DNA from: Mycobacterium asiaticum
GTDB taxonomy: Bacteria > Actinomycetota > Actinomycetes > Mycobacteriales > Mycobacteriaceae
DNA length: 40,012 nt
Assembly: GCF_001668675.1 (NCBI RefSeq)
Contig: NZ_LZKQ01000317.1
Location: 1 to 40,012, forward strand
Direction: 5' to 3'
Position numbers and translations under genes: made by a program. This document shows positions 24,850-32,626 of the stretch, piece by piece. Every line of letters begins with the position of its first letter. Within the stretch, counting starts at the first letter, position 1. The notes below the pieces were generated by a model. The model did not search any database. It saw only the letters and a list, made by a program, of their open reading frames with translations, and was not told the DNA's origin.

Positions 24850-25257
24850 CTAGCGACCGGGCGGGCTGGTGGGCGCGCTCGGTCCGGAGGTGGTCGGTGG
24901 TTGGCCGGGTGCCTGTTGTTGTCCGGGTGCCTGAGGTGCTGGCGGGAAGCCGGGGCCCATGCCCGGAGGGGGCGGACCGCCAGGGTAGCGGAACTGCCAC
25001 CCCGCTCCCGGTCCGCCGGGGCCGCCCGGGCCGCCCGGCTGGAACTGGCCGTGGTGATGGCGGTGGTGGTGATGGCATCTGCCGCCGCCGAATGCCATGG
25101 CAGCGGCGAAGAAAAGGGTCCACGCGATGAAGACGATGCCCGCGACGATCACCACCCACGCCGCGACGCGGTAGAGCCGTGGCGGTTTCTCCAGGTAGGC
25201 GGGCGGCGCGGTGGCAACCGGAGTCGCCGGGACGGATGGCTCGGGAGTTTCACTCAT
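24850..25257 (-). CDS. His/Pro-rich single-pass membrane protein (paralogue A)
   Basis: A 135-residue protein. The cytoplasmic N-terminus is Pro/Ala-rich, one transmembrane helix spans about residues 31-56 (VAAWVVIVAGIVFIAWTLFF), and a His cluster follows immediately (CHHHHRHHH, with a Cys). The rest is a Gly/Pro/Gln-rich tail. The His-Cys cluster just outside the membrane suggests metal binding, but this is inference. It shares its layout and the AAWV.IVAGIVFI helix with the protein at 25369-25725, so the two are tandem duplicates. They resemble the pair of conserved 'proline-rich' proteins at this position in M. tuberculosis (Rv3705A/Rv3706c, from memory). It ends 46 bases before katA on the same strand. 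Confidence 0.8.
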   Translation of the reverse strand: MSETPEPSVPATPVATAPPAYLEKPPRLYRVAAWVVIVAGIVFIAWTLFFAAAMAFGGGRCHHHHRHHHGQFQPGGPGGPGGPGAGWQFRYPGGPPPPGMGPGFPPAPQAPGQQQAPGQPPTTSGPSAPTSPPGR

Positions 25258-25325
25258 GCCTTCGAATATTGCCTAGGCGTACGACACCGTAAAGGCTTCG
25301 AGCAACAAAGATGCCGTGAATTGAT

Positions 25326-25356
25326 GTAGCCCGGTGCTCGACGAGCACCGGGCTAC
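25326..25356 (-). terminator. 14-bp perfect stem-loop between the paralogous genes
   Basis: GTAGCCCGGTGCTC and GAGCACCGGGCTAC pair perfectly around the three-base loop GAC, starting 13 bases after the stop of the upstream paralogue (minus strand). It is the strongest simple hairpin in the window. There is no U-tract, so it would be an I-shaped mycobacterial-type terminator. Confidence 0.75.
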
Positions 25357-25368
25357 TGGTTGAAGGTG

Positions 25369-25725
25369 TCAGCGGCCGGGGGTCGGGGCTGGGGTTGTGG
25401 AGGGCGCCACCGACGAGGGCACCTGGCCGGGTCCGCCCGGTGCCGTGCCGGGGCCCACCTGCTGCTGGCCGCCGCCGCCGTTGGGGAAGCCCGAGCGGTG
25501 GAACATCGCCGGATGGTGCTTGTGGTGATGGCCGTGGTGGCCACCGTGACCGGCGGCCAGCCCCAGCCGGAAACCGGTGAAGAAGATGACCGAGACGATG
25601 AATACGATCCCCGCGACGATGGCGACCCACGCCGCGGCCCTGAAGACCTTGGGTGTGGTGTGGACGGGTTGCGGTGCCACGGCGGTCGAGGTGCGCGTGG
25701 TGGGAGTGTCAGAAATTTCGCTCAT
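25369..25725 (-). CDS. His/Gly-rich single-pass membrane protein (paralogue B)
   Basis: A 118-residue protein from ATG 25725, three codons downstream of a longer possible start. It has an N-terminal Thr/Pro-rich stretch, a transmembrane helix (FRAAAWVAIVAGIVFIVSVI), then a His-rich segment (HGGHHGHHHKHH) and a Gly/Pro/Gln tail. Layout and helix match the protein at 24850-25257, showing tandem duplication. Both start MSE. The His run may bind Ni, Zn or Cu; no function is established. A strong hairpin after its stop suggests that it is transcribed separately from its paralogue. Confidence 0.8.
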   Translation of the reverse strand: MSEISDTPTTRTSTAVAPQPVHTTPKVFRAAAWVAIVAGIVFIVSVIFFTGFRLGLAAGHGGHHGHHHKHHPAMFHRSGFPNGGGGQQQVGPGTAPGGPGQVPSSVAPSTTPAPTPGR

Positions 25726-25807
25726 GACACGCATGATGCACGGGTAAACAGTAGTGGCCGCTATGCGCTACTTATGTGCCAGCTGTGAGCGATCAGCGAC
25801 AGCGCGA

Positions 25808-27460
25808 TCAGGGCAGGCGCCCGACGTTGATGGTGAAGAAACCGGCCACCCCGGTGCCGCTGTTGAAGAACCCGGAGTTGAATCCACTGACCTGACCGTA
25901 CGGCATTCCTAGGAACAGCTCCGTGAGGCCGGTGTTGAACAAACCCGAAACGTTGCCGTTCAATCCCGAACCACCCGCGGCAGAGTTACCGAAGCCGGAG
26001 ACAGCACCGGTGCTCGCGTTTGTGGCGACCGAGTTGCCAAAGCCTGAAACCAGAACCCCGGTATTGCCGAAGCCGGACATGGTCGCGCCAGAATCGGTGG
26101 TAGTGCCCAGCCCGGTGTTGACGTCACCCGAATTCCAGATGCCGGTGTTGATGTCACCCGAATTGCCACTACCCGTGTTGGCCGCGCCTGCATTGAAGAA
26201 GCCGGTGTTGGTGGTGCCGCCGTTACCGAAGCCGGTGTTGACATCGCCTCCGTTACCAATGCCAGTGTTTAAACTGCCACCGTTTCCGATCCCGAAGCTT
26301 CCCGCGCCCGAATTTCCGAAGCCGATATTGGCGGTCCCGGAGTTGCCTATACCCACGGTGTGGACGTTGTACGGGCTAGACGTGTCGATGCCGGAGTTGA
26401 AGAAGCCGATGTTATTAGAGCCCGAGTTGAAGAACCCGATGTTGTTGGAGCCCGAGTTACCGAAACCAATATTGCCACTGCCAGAATTCAAACCGTGGAA
26501 AACGAACTGGCCCGTCGTGGTGTCGTAATAGGCATTGCCGAGGCCGATCAGGTTGTTCCCGGTCAGCCCTAACCCGATGTTGAAGTTGCCGTGGTTGCCG
26601 GCGCCTTGGTTCCCATTGCCGGTATTAGCCAGACCGATGTTGTTGTTGCCGGTGTTGCCGATCCCGAAGTTATTGTTCCCCGGCCCGCGTGTAATGCCCG
26701 CCAGCGTGCCGCCATTTCCCATCCCGATGTTTCCGACGCCGACGTTGCCGCTGCCGAAGTTCCCGTCACCGAAATTGCCGTTGCCGATGTTGGAATCGCC
26801 CCAGTTGCCGCCGCCGATGTTACCGCTGCCCAGATTCCCGCTACCGACATTGGCACTGCCGTTGTTGCCATTGCCGACGTTGCCGGTGCCGCCTTTGTTC
26901 CCCATGCCGAGATTCGGCAAGTTGCTCAACAAATTCTGCAGCACGCCCTGCGCCGGACCGAGCTGACCGGCCGCCGCCGATGCTCCCGCGTGATAACCGA
27001 ACATCGCGGCGACGTCCTGGGCCCACATGCTCTCGTAGAAGCCCTCGATGGCGGCGATCGCCGGAGCGTTCAGCCCTAGGAAGTTTGTCCGGACCAACTG
27101 CACGAACGCGTTCCGGTTCGCGGCCACCTCGAGCGGATGAACGATCGCCGCTCGTGCCGCCTCGAACGCGCTGGCGACCGCATTGGCCTGACCGGCCGCA
27201 CCCGCGGCCTGCGCTGATGCGGCGCTCAGGAAGCTCGCATAGGGAGCGGCTGCGGCGGCCATTGCCCCTGACGCGGCGCCTTGCCAAGCCTGGCCAGTCA
27301 GCCCAGATGTCACCGCCGAGAATGCCCCCGCCGCCGACGCCAGCTCATCGGCAAGGCCCTGCCACGCCGCCGCCGCCTGCAGCATCGGCGCCGAACCCGC
27401 GCCGAGGAACATGCGCAACGAATTGATCTCCGGCGGCAGTACCGAGAAATTCTCCACCAC
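25808..27460 (-). CDS. PPE-family protein, MPTR type
   Basis: A 550-residue PPE protein. The PPE domain (1-182) begins MVENFSVLPPEINSLRMFLG, with the WxG turn at Trp59-Gly61 (GQAWQGAAS). A conserved segment shared with the other PPE protein here (RAAIVHPLEVAANRN, then ESMWAQDVAAMFGYHAGAS) closes the domain. Residues from about 184 are continuous MPTR pentapeptides with N, G, F and S. The protein ends without a folded C-terminal domain (GVAGFFTINVGRLP). Export by ESX-5 is the family expectation. No PE gene is adjacent. It is one of two PPE genes in the same orientation that flank the redox block. Confidence 0.96.
   Translation of the reverse strand: MVENFSVLPPEINSLRMFLGAGSAPMLQAAAAWQGLADELASAAGAFSAVTSGLTGQAWQGAASGAMAAAAAPYASFLSAASAQAAGAAGQANAVASAFEAARAAIVHPLEVAANRNAFVQLVRTNFLGLNAPAIAAIEGFYESMWAQDVAAMFGYHAGASAAAGQLGPAQGVLQNLLSNLPNLGMGNKGGTGNVGNGNNGSANVGSGNLGSGNIGGGNWGDSNIGNGNFGDGNFGSGNVGVGNIGMGNGGTLAGITRGPGNNNFGIGNTGNNNIGLANTGNGNQGAGNHGNFNIGLGLTGNNLIGLGNAYYDTTTGQFVFHGLNSGSGNIGFGNSGSNNIGFFNSGSNNIGFFNSGIDTSSPYNVHTVGIGNSGTANIGFGNSGAGSFGIGNGGSLNTGIGNGGDVNTGFGNGGTTNTGFFNAGAANTGSGNSGDINTGIWNSGDVNTGLGTTTDSGATMSGFGNTGVLVSGFGNSVATNASTGAVSGFGNSAAGGSGLNGNVSGLFNTGLTELFLGMPYGQVSGFNSGFFNSGTGVAGFFTINVGRLP
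25850..26911 (-). repeat. MPTR repeats of the second PPE gene
   Basis: Encodes about 350 residues of NxGxGN-type pentapeptides. The + strand shows recurring gttgccg and ccgatgttg words with no fixed-length spacer structure. Confidence 0.92.
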
Positions 27461-27557
27461 CCGACCCCCTAAGCGTGTCGTGACGCGAGTGTCAACAACT
27501 GTATGGCAGGGATAGGCGGCAAATTTGGTTTTTGCTGGAACAGCGCGTGAACGTGCG

Positions 27558-28595
27558 TTACACCTGTGCGGCGAGCAATTCGGCGATCTGAATGGTGTTC
27601 AGCGCCGCGCCCTTGCGCAGGTTATCGCCCGAAACGAACAGCGCCAGGCCCCGTCCGTCCGGCACGCCCGGGTCCTGCCGGATGCGTCCGACCAAGGATT
27701 CGTCCACCCCGGCGGCGGCCAGCGGTGTCGGCACGTCGACCAGCTTCACGCCCGGCGCGCCGTCGAGCAGCTCGCGGGCGCGCTCGGGCGAGATCGGCCG
27801 GACGAACTCCGCGTTGATCGACAGGGAGTGCCCGGTGAACACCGGAACCCGCACACACGTACCGCTGACCAGCAGATCGGGAATGCCCAGGATCTTGCGG
27901 CTCTCCGAACGCAGCTTCTGGTCCTCGTCGGTCTCGCCTGAGCCGTCGTCGACCAGCGAACCGGCCAGCGCGACCACATTAAAAGCGATCGGCGCGACGT
28001 ACTTGCGTGGCGCCGGGAACTCGACCGCGCGCCCGTCGTGCACCAGCCCCTCGGCGCCGTCCAGGACCGCGCGGGCCTGCGTCGCCAGTTCCTCGACCCC
28101 GGCCAGCCCGCTGCCGGACACCGCCTGGTAGGTCGATGCGACCAGCCGCACCAATTGCGCCTCGTCGTGCAGCACCTTGAGCACCGGCATCGCGGCCATC
28201 GTGGTGCAGTTCGGGTTGGCGATGATGCCTTTGGGGCGATTGTGCGCGTCCCGCTCGAAGTTCACCTCGGACACCACCAGCGGCACGTCGGGATCTTTGC
28301 GCCAGGCCGACGAGTTGTCGATCACCGTGACCCCGGCCGCGGCGAACCTGGGCGCCTGCACCCGGGACATGGTGGCGCCGGCGGAGAACAGCGCGATGTC
28401 CAGCCCGGTCGGGTCGGCCGTCTCGGCGTCCTCGACCTCGATCTCCTGGCCACGGAATCCCAGCTTGCGGCCCTGCGATCGGGCCGAGGCGAAGAACCGC
28501 ACCGAACTGGCCGGGAAGTCACGCTCGTCGAGCAGGGTGCGCATCACCTGGCCCACCTGACCGGTGGCGCCCACAACACCTATGGAAAGGCCCAT
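27558..28595 (-). CDS. asd: Aspartate-semialdehyde dehydrogenase
   Basis: Reduces aspartyl phosphate to aspartate semialdehyde with NADPH, the branch point to diaminopimelate/lysine, threonine and methionine. It is 345 residues. The NADP-binding loop is GVVGATGQVGQVM (6-18), the phosphate site is SARSQG, and the catalytic nucleophile is Cys130 in ANPNCTT. The acid/base His and substrate Arg lie in VPVFTGHSLSINAEF. The ATG starts on the base after the lysC stop (TAGATG), so the two are tightly coupled. It corresponds to Rv3708c. Confidence 0.98.
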   Translation of the reverse strand: MGLSIGVVGATGQVGQVMRTLLDERDFPASSVRFFASARSQGRKLGFRGQEIEVEDAETADPTGLDIALFSAGATMSRVQAPRFAAAGVTVIDNSSAWRKDPDVPLVVSEVNFERDAHNRPKGIIANPNCTTMAAMPVLKVLHDEAQLVRLVASTYQAVSGSGLAGVEELATQARAVLDGAEGLVHDGRAVEFPAPRKYVAPIAFNVVALAGSLVDDGSGETDEDQKLRSESRKILGIPDLLVSGTCVRVPVFTGHSLSINAEFVRPISPERARELLDGAPGVKLVDVPTPLAAAGVDESLVGRIRQDPGVPDGRGLALFVSGDNLRKGAALNTIQIAELLAAQV

Positions 28596-29114
28596 CTATC
28601 GACCCGTCCCTGCATACACCGTTGCCTCCTCATCGCCGCCGAGACCGAACGCCTCATGCAACGCAACAACGGCCTTGTCTAGTTCGGTGTCGCGGCAAAG
28701 CACGGAAATGCGGATTTCCGAGGTGGAAATCAGCTCGATGTTGACGCCGACCGCCGCCAGCGCCTCGCAGAACGTTGCCGTGACGCCGGGGTGGCTGCGC
28801 ATGCCGGCCCCGATCAGCGAGACCTTGCCGATGTGGTCGTCATAGAGCAGCTGGGTGAACCCGATTTCGTCCTTGAGCGAATCCAACTTCGCCACCGCTG
28901 TGGGTCCACTGTCACGCGAGCAGGTGAAGGTGATGTCGGTCTTGCCGTCTTCGACCTTGGAGACGTTCTGCAGCACCATGTCGATGTTCACGTCCGCGTC
29001 TGCGACGGCCCGGAACACCCGGGCGGCGTACCCCGGGATGTCGGGAATGCCGACAATGGTCACCTTGGCCTCGCTGCGGTCATGTGCAACACCGGTCAGA
29101 AGGGGGCTTTCCAT
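28596..29114 (-). CDS. Aspartokinase beta subunit from an internal in-frame start
   Basis: Met250 of LysC (MESPLLTGVAH) lies at 29114. An AAGGA ribosome-binding sequence sits seven bases before it (minus strand). The 172-residue product would carry only the two ACT domains. Actinobacterial aspartokinases such as that of Corynebacterium glutamicum are alpha2beta2 complexes whose beta chain is made from exactly such an internal start. The assignment here is by analogy and the visible ribosome site. Confidence 0.72.
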   Translation of the reverse strand: MESPLLTGVAHDRSEAKVTIVGIPDIPGYAARVFRAVADADVNIDMVLQNVSKVEDGKTDITFTCSRDSGPTAVAKLDSLKDEIGFTQLLYDDHIGKVSLIGAGMRSHPGVTATFCEALAAVGVNIELISTSEIRISVLCRDTELDKAVVALHEAFGLGGDEEATVYAGTGR

Positions 29115-29861
29115 GGATATGTCCTTGATCGATCCGACAACGACGGTGCCCGGGCGGTCCGAGTACGACGACCGGACGTGCACCGGAAGGTCGTAGCGCC
29201 GGGCATATTCCACACAGCGCAGCATCAGCACCTTGGCACCGCAGGCCGCCAACTCGAGCATCTCTTCGAAGGTGACCGTTTCCAGCTTGCGGGCGTTGCG
29301 CACGATCCTCGGGTCAGCGCTGAAGATGCCGTCCACATCGGTGTAGATCTCGCACACATCGGCGTTGAGCGCCGCGGCCAGCGCGACGGCCGTCGTGTCC
29401 GAGCCACCGCGGCCCAGCGTGGTGACGTCGCGGGTGTCTTGGCTGACCCCCTGGAAGCCTGCCACCAGCACGATCCGGCCCTCGTCGAGCGCGGCCTGCA
29501 CACGGCTCGGGGTGACGTCGATGATCTTCGCGTTGCCGTGGGTGCCGGTGGTGATGACGCCCGCCTGCGAACCGGTGAACGACCGGGCGTGCGCGCCCAG
29601 CGACTCGATCGCCATCGCGACCAGCGCGTTGGAAATCCGCTCACCGGCCGTGAGGAGCATGTCGAGTTCCCGCGGCGGCGGGACGGGGCAGACCTGTTGA
29701 GCCAGATCCAGCAGGTCATCGGTGGTGTCGCCCATCGCGGAAACCACTACGACGACGTCGTTCCCCTGCTTCTTGGTCTCGACGATCCGCTCGGCGACAC
29801 GGCGAATTCGGTCGGCGTCGGACACCGAGGATCCACCGTATTTCTGCACGACGAGCGCCAC
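28596..29861 (-). CDS. lysC: Aspartokinase (alpha subunit)
   Basis: Phosphorylates aspartate with ATP, the first step of the aspartate family pathway. It is 421 residues from a GTG start. The kinase domain has the N-terminal signature VVQKYGGSSV, the Thr/Ser-rich FTGSQAGVITTG, LGRGGSDTTAVALAAAL and YTDVDGIFSADPR. Two ACT domains follow (about 265-335 and 345-410), the binding site for feedback inhibition by lysine and threonine. An internal start (separate entry) would give a beta subunit made of the ACT domains. It is named ask or lysC in mycobacteria (Rv3709c). It diverges from leuA across a 312-base region that holds the leuA leader. Confidence 0.98.
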   Translation of the reverse strand: MALVVQKYGGSSVSDADRIRRVAERIVETKKQGNDVVVVVSAMGDTTDDLLDLAQQVCPVPPPRELDMLLTAGERISNALVAMAIESLGAHARSFTGSQAGVITTGTHGNAKIIDVTPSRVQAALDEGRIVLVAGFQGVSQDTRDVTTLGRGGSDTTAVALAAALNADVCEIYTDVDGIFSADPRIVRNARKLETVTFEEMLELAACGAKVLMLRCVEYARRYDLPVHVRSSYSDRPGTVVVGSIKDISMESPLLTGVAHDRSEAKVTIVGIPDIPGYAARVFRAVADADVNIDMVLQNVSKVEDGKTDITFTCSRDSGPTAVAKLDSLKDEIGFTQLLYDDHIGKVSLIGAGMRSHPGVTATFCEALAAVGVNIELISTSEIRISVLCRDTELDKAVVALHEAFGLGGDEEATVYAGTGR

Positions 29862-30040
29862 TGATTTCCCTGTTCTTTACGAGGGCTACTGGGTTTAAGT
29901 CCACAACAGGATACGTGCCACCGCATCCCCATTTATCCGGCGGCGATCAGGCAGCGGCGCCGAACGTGGGCTTCCGGCAGGCGAGTGTGACCGAATCCAT
30001 CCATCGGCCATACGCTCGACGGCGAGACGTGGTGTTTTGG

Positions 30041-30046
30041 TAGAGT
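30041..30046 (+). promoter_or_regulatory. Extended -10 element of the leuA leader transcript
   Basis: TAGAGT fits the mycobacterial TANNNT -10 element and ends seven bases before the leader-peptide GTG at 30054. That spacing is the pattern of leaderless transcripts, with the transcript starting at or next to the GTG. No convincing -35 box is seen. The preceding bases 29862-30040 of the lysC-leuA divergent region hold no other gene that I can support. Confidence 0.6.
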
Positions 30047-30053
30047 GCACAAC

Positions 30054-30095
30054 GTGCAGCGGGTGCTCCTCCTCGGACGCCGCGACGGGGTCTGA
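30054..30095 (+). CDS. leuA leader peptide with three consecutive Leu codons
   Basis: A 13-codon frame, V/M-Q-R-V-L-L-L-G-R-R-D-G-V, with ctc ctc ctc at 30066-30074 and TGA at 30093-30095, followed 79 bases later by leuA. Leu-rich leader peptides ahead of leuA are known from actinobacteria as part of translation-dependent attenuation. Leucyl-tRNA shortage would stall the ribosome on the CTC run, just before the hairpin whose left arm begins at 30080. The GTG is likely read as fMet. Confidence 0.82.
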   Translation: MQRVLLLGRRDGV

Positions 30096-30118
30096 TCCAG
30101 ACTGGCCTCCCGTCGCGG
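30080..30118 (+). promoter_or_regulatory. Attenuator-like compound hairpin in the leuA leader
   Basis: CCGCGACGGG (30080-30089) pairs with CCCGTCGCGG (30109-30118), a 10-bp stem. Inside it GTCTG (30090-30094) pairs with CAGAC (30098-30102). The leader stop codon lies in the inner hairpin and the left arm overlaps the last leader codons. A ribosome that finishes the leader would cover the left arm; one stalled at the Leu codons would leave it free or only partly covered. There is no U-run, so control may be at translation, or through an actinobacterial-type alternative fold. Confidence 0.72.
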
Positions 30119-30173
30119 GAGTTCGCGATGCGCCGGTCTGAGGTTCCTCACCCAAAATCTTGGAGCACAAACC

Positions 30174-31976
30174 GTGACTAATTCCGATTCACCCGACGTC
30201 TACGTCTCGACGCGCACAATCAGCACACCAGCCGGCGCCCCACGACCCGGCCAGCCGGTGTGGAATCCACAACGCGGCTCGTCCATGCCAGTCAACCGCT
30301 ACCGCCCCTTCGCCGAAGAAGTCGAGCCCATCCGGGTCGCCGACCGCACCTGGCCTGACCGCGTCATCGAGCACGCACCCCTGTGGTGCGCGGTGGACTT
30401 GCGCGACGGCAATCAGGCGCTGATCGACCCGATGAGCCCGGCCCGCAAGCGCCGCATGTTCGACCTGCTGGTCCGGATGGGCTACAAGGAGATCGAGGTC
30501 GGGTTCCCCTCGGCCAGCCAGACCGACTTCGACTTCGTCCGCGACATCATCACCGACGGCGCCATCCCCGACGACGTCACCATCCAGGTACTCACCCAGT
30601 GCCGACCCGAGCTGATCGAACGCACCTTCGAGGCGTGCGAGGGCGCCGCGAACGTCATCGTGCACTTCTACAACTCGACCTCGATCCTGCAGCGACGCGT
30701 GGTGTTCCGCGCCGACCGGGACGCCGTCAAGAAAATCGCCACCGACGGAGCGCGCAAGTGCGTCGAGGAGGCGGCGAAATACCCGGGCACCCGGTGGCGG
30801 TTCGAGTACTCACCGGAGTCCTACACCGGGACCGAGCTGGAGTACGCCAAGCAGGTGTGCGACGCCGTCGGCGAGATCATCCAGCCGACGCCGGACAACC
30901 CGATCATCTTCAACCTGCCCGCCACCGTGGAGATGGCCACGCCCAACGTCTACGCCGACTCGATCGAGTGGATGAGCCGCAATCTGGCCAACCGGGAGTC
31001 GGTCATCCTGAGCCTGCACCCGCACAACGACCGCGGAACTGCCGTCGCCGCAGCCGAATTGGGCTATCAGGCCGGCGCCGACCGGATCGAAGGGTGCCTG
31101 TTCGGCAACGGTGAGCGCACCGGCAACGTCTGCCTGGTCACGCTGGGACTCAACCTGTTCTCCCGCGGCGTCGACCCGCAGATCGACTTCTCCAACATCG
31201 ACGAGATCCGGCGCACGGTGGAGTACTGCAACCAGCTGCCGGTCCACGAACGCCACCCCTATGGCGGCGACCTGGTGTACACCGCGTTCTCCGGCAGCCA
31301 CCAGGACGCCATCAACAAAGGCCTGGACGCGATGAAGCTGGATGCGGATGCCGCCGACGTCGATATGGACGACATGTTGTGGCAGGTGCCGTATCTGCCG
31401 ATCGACCCCAAGGACGTCGGCCGCACCTACGAAGCGGTGATCCGGGTCAACTCGCAGTCCGGCAAGGGCGGGGTGGCCTACATCATGAAGGCCGACCACG
31501 GCCTGGCCCTCCCGCGCCGGCTGCAGATCGAGTTCTCGCAGGTCATTCAGAAGATGGCCGACGGCGAGGGCGGTGAGGTGTCGCCGAAGGAGATGTGGGA
31601 GGCGTTCTCCGAGGAGTACCTGGCCCCGGTGCGGCCGCTTGAGCGGATCAAGCAGCGGGTGGACGCCTCCGACGAGGATTCCGGAAACACCACCATCGCG
31701 GCCACGGTCAAGATCGACGGGGTGGAAACCGAGATCAGCGGTGCCGGCAACGGGCCGCTCGCGGCGTTCGTCCACGCGCTGGGCTCCGTCGGATTCGACG
31801 TGGCCGTGCTCGATTACTCGGAGCACGCGATGAGCGCCGGTGACGACGCGCAGGCGGCTGCGTACGTGGAGGCTTCGGTATCCGGCAAGACGGTGTGGGG
31901 CGTCGGCATCGCGCCTTCGATCACCACAGCGTCGTTGCGGGCCGTGGTGTCGGCGGTCAACCGGGCATCCCGTTAA
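30174..31976 (+). CDS. leuA: 2-isopropylmalate synthase
   Basis: Condenses 2-ketoisovalerate with acetyl-CoA, the first committed step of leucine synthesis, with leucine feedback. It is 600 residues from GTG 30174, with a GGAG ribosome site nine bases upstream. The TIM barrel begins at about residue 60: WCAVDLRDGNQALIDPM carries the conserved Arg-Asp that start the active site, and SLHPHNDRGTAVAA carries the metal-binding His pair. The GCLFGNGERTGN flexible loop follows. The C-terminal LeuA_dimer regulatory domain begins after about residue 490. M. tuberculosis LeuA is about 644 residues because of a 19-residue tandem repeat, which is absent here. It corresponds to Rv3710. Confidence 0.98.
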   Translation: MTNSDSPDVYVSTRTISTPAGAPRPGQPVWNPQRGSSMPVNRYRPFAEEVEPIRVADRTWPDRVIEHAPLWCAVDLRDGNQALIDPMSPARKRRMFDLLVRMGYKEIEVGFPSASQTDFDFVRDIITDGAIPDDVTIQVLTQCRPELIERTFEACEGAANVIVHFYNSTSILQRRVVFRADRDAVKKIATDGARKCVEEAAKYPGTRWRFEYSPESYTGTELEYAKQVCDAVGEIIQPTPDNPIIFNLPATVEMATPNVYADSIEWMSRNLANRESVILSLHPHNDRGTAVAAAELGYQAGADRIEGCLFGNGERTGNVCLVTLGLNLFSRGVDPQIDFSNIDEIRRTVEYCNQLPVHERHPYGGDLVYTAFSGSHQDAINKGLDAMKLDADAADVDMDDMLWQVPYLPIDPKDVGRTYEAVIRVNSQSGKGGVAYIMKADHGLALPRRLQIEFSQVIQKMADGEGGEVSPKEMWEAFSEEYLAPVRPLERIKQRVDASDEDSGNTTIAATVKIDGVETEISGAGNGPLAAFVHALGSVGFDVAVLDYSEHAMSAGDDAQAAAYVEASVSGKTVWGVGIAPSITTASLRAVVSAVNRASR

Positions 31977-32043
31977 TCGCCGAAGTAGGAATGCAATAGC
32001 AGGGCGATGAGCCCGGCCGGACTACACCTGTTGATGTCAGTAA

Positions 32044-32529
32044 TCAAGGCCGCCGCACGCGGCTGACGGCCGAGCGGGGCGGCCCGGCCCGCATGTGATT
32101 GCGGACGTGACTCATGGTGTTGCCGAGAAGGCGTACGTCCTGATCGGAGAGCGAATCGAAGAGCAGTTCGCGCACGACCTCGATGTGCCCGGGCATGACC
32201 TTGGCCAGTCGGGCTCGACCCGCCTCGGTGATGTCAACGATGGTGGCCCGCCGGTCGTGGGGACTCGCAGTGCGAGTGATCAGGCCCGCCTTCTCCAACA
32301 GTCCTGCCTGATGAGTCAGGCCGCTGCGGCTGTAGACGACCTTGTCGGCGAGGTCGGTCATGGTGAGCTGCCCGTCGGCGTCGGCGAGTTGCGCCAGGAT
32401 CCCGAACTGCACGTAGCTGAGGTCACCGTCGGCTAACAGCTGCTGGCGCACCGCGTACTGCAGCAGGCTGACCGCTTCGGTCAGGGCGAAGTACGTATGC
32501 ATCTGAGCCGGCGTGAGGGCGTCGCTCAT
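32044..32529 (-). CDS. MarR-family transcriptional regulator
   Basis: A 161-residue winged-helix regulator. The core is LSYVQFGILAQLADADGQLTM, then the recognition helix region DLADKVVYSRSGLTHQAGLLEKAGLI, and the wing TRTASPHDRRATIVDITEAGRARL with the family's D-x-R. Helices at both ends form the dimer interface. It has no conserved N-terminal Cys to suggest OhrR-type thiol sensing. It is divergent from the oxidoreductase at 32665. Three near-identical 18-bp palindromes lie in the 135 bases between them, the first beginning 14 bases upstream of this start codon, so it very probably represses itself and the oxidoreductase. Confidence 0.94.
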   Translation of the reverse strand: MSDALTPAQMHTYFALTEAVSLLQYAVRQQLLADGDLSYVQFGILAQLADADGQLTMTDLADKVVYSRSGLTHQAGLLEKAGLITRTASPHDRRATIVDITEAGRARLAKVMPGHIEVVRELLFDSLSDQDVRLLGNTMSHVRNHMRAGPPRSAVSRVRRP

Positions 32530-32542
32530 CGCGCCATCGTAA

Positions 32543-32560
32543 TGCTTCGATTTCGAAGCA
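32543..32560. promoter_or_regulatory. MarR operator copy 1
   Basis: tgcttcgatttcgaagca: 8-bp arms TGCTTCGA/TCGAAGCA around TT. It lies 14 bases from the MarR start codon and probably overlaps its 5' leader or promoter. Confidence 0.82.
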
Positions 32561-32590
32561 CTGAGACCAGCGTCACACCTCGTGTGGAAA

Positions 32591-32608
32591 TGCTTCGAGA
32601 TCGAAGCA
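32591..32608. promoter_or_regulatory. MarR operator copy 2
   Basis: tgcttcgagatcgaagca: the same 8-bp arms around GA. It is the middle site, 48 bases from copy 1 start to start. Confidence 0.82.
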
Positions 32609-32626
32609 AGTTACACCTGACGTAAC

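Noticed and set aside
22965..25130. A 721-codon + strand open frame across ohr and katA
   Set aside because: It is antisense to catalase and Ohr, whose active-site residues are intact. Its translation has low-complexity Val/Gly/Asp composition typical of a GC-rich antisense frame.
30810..31826. A 338-codon minus-strand frame
   Set aside because: It lies wholly antisense to leuA and has no family features.
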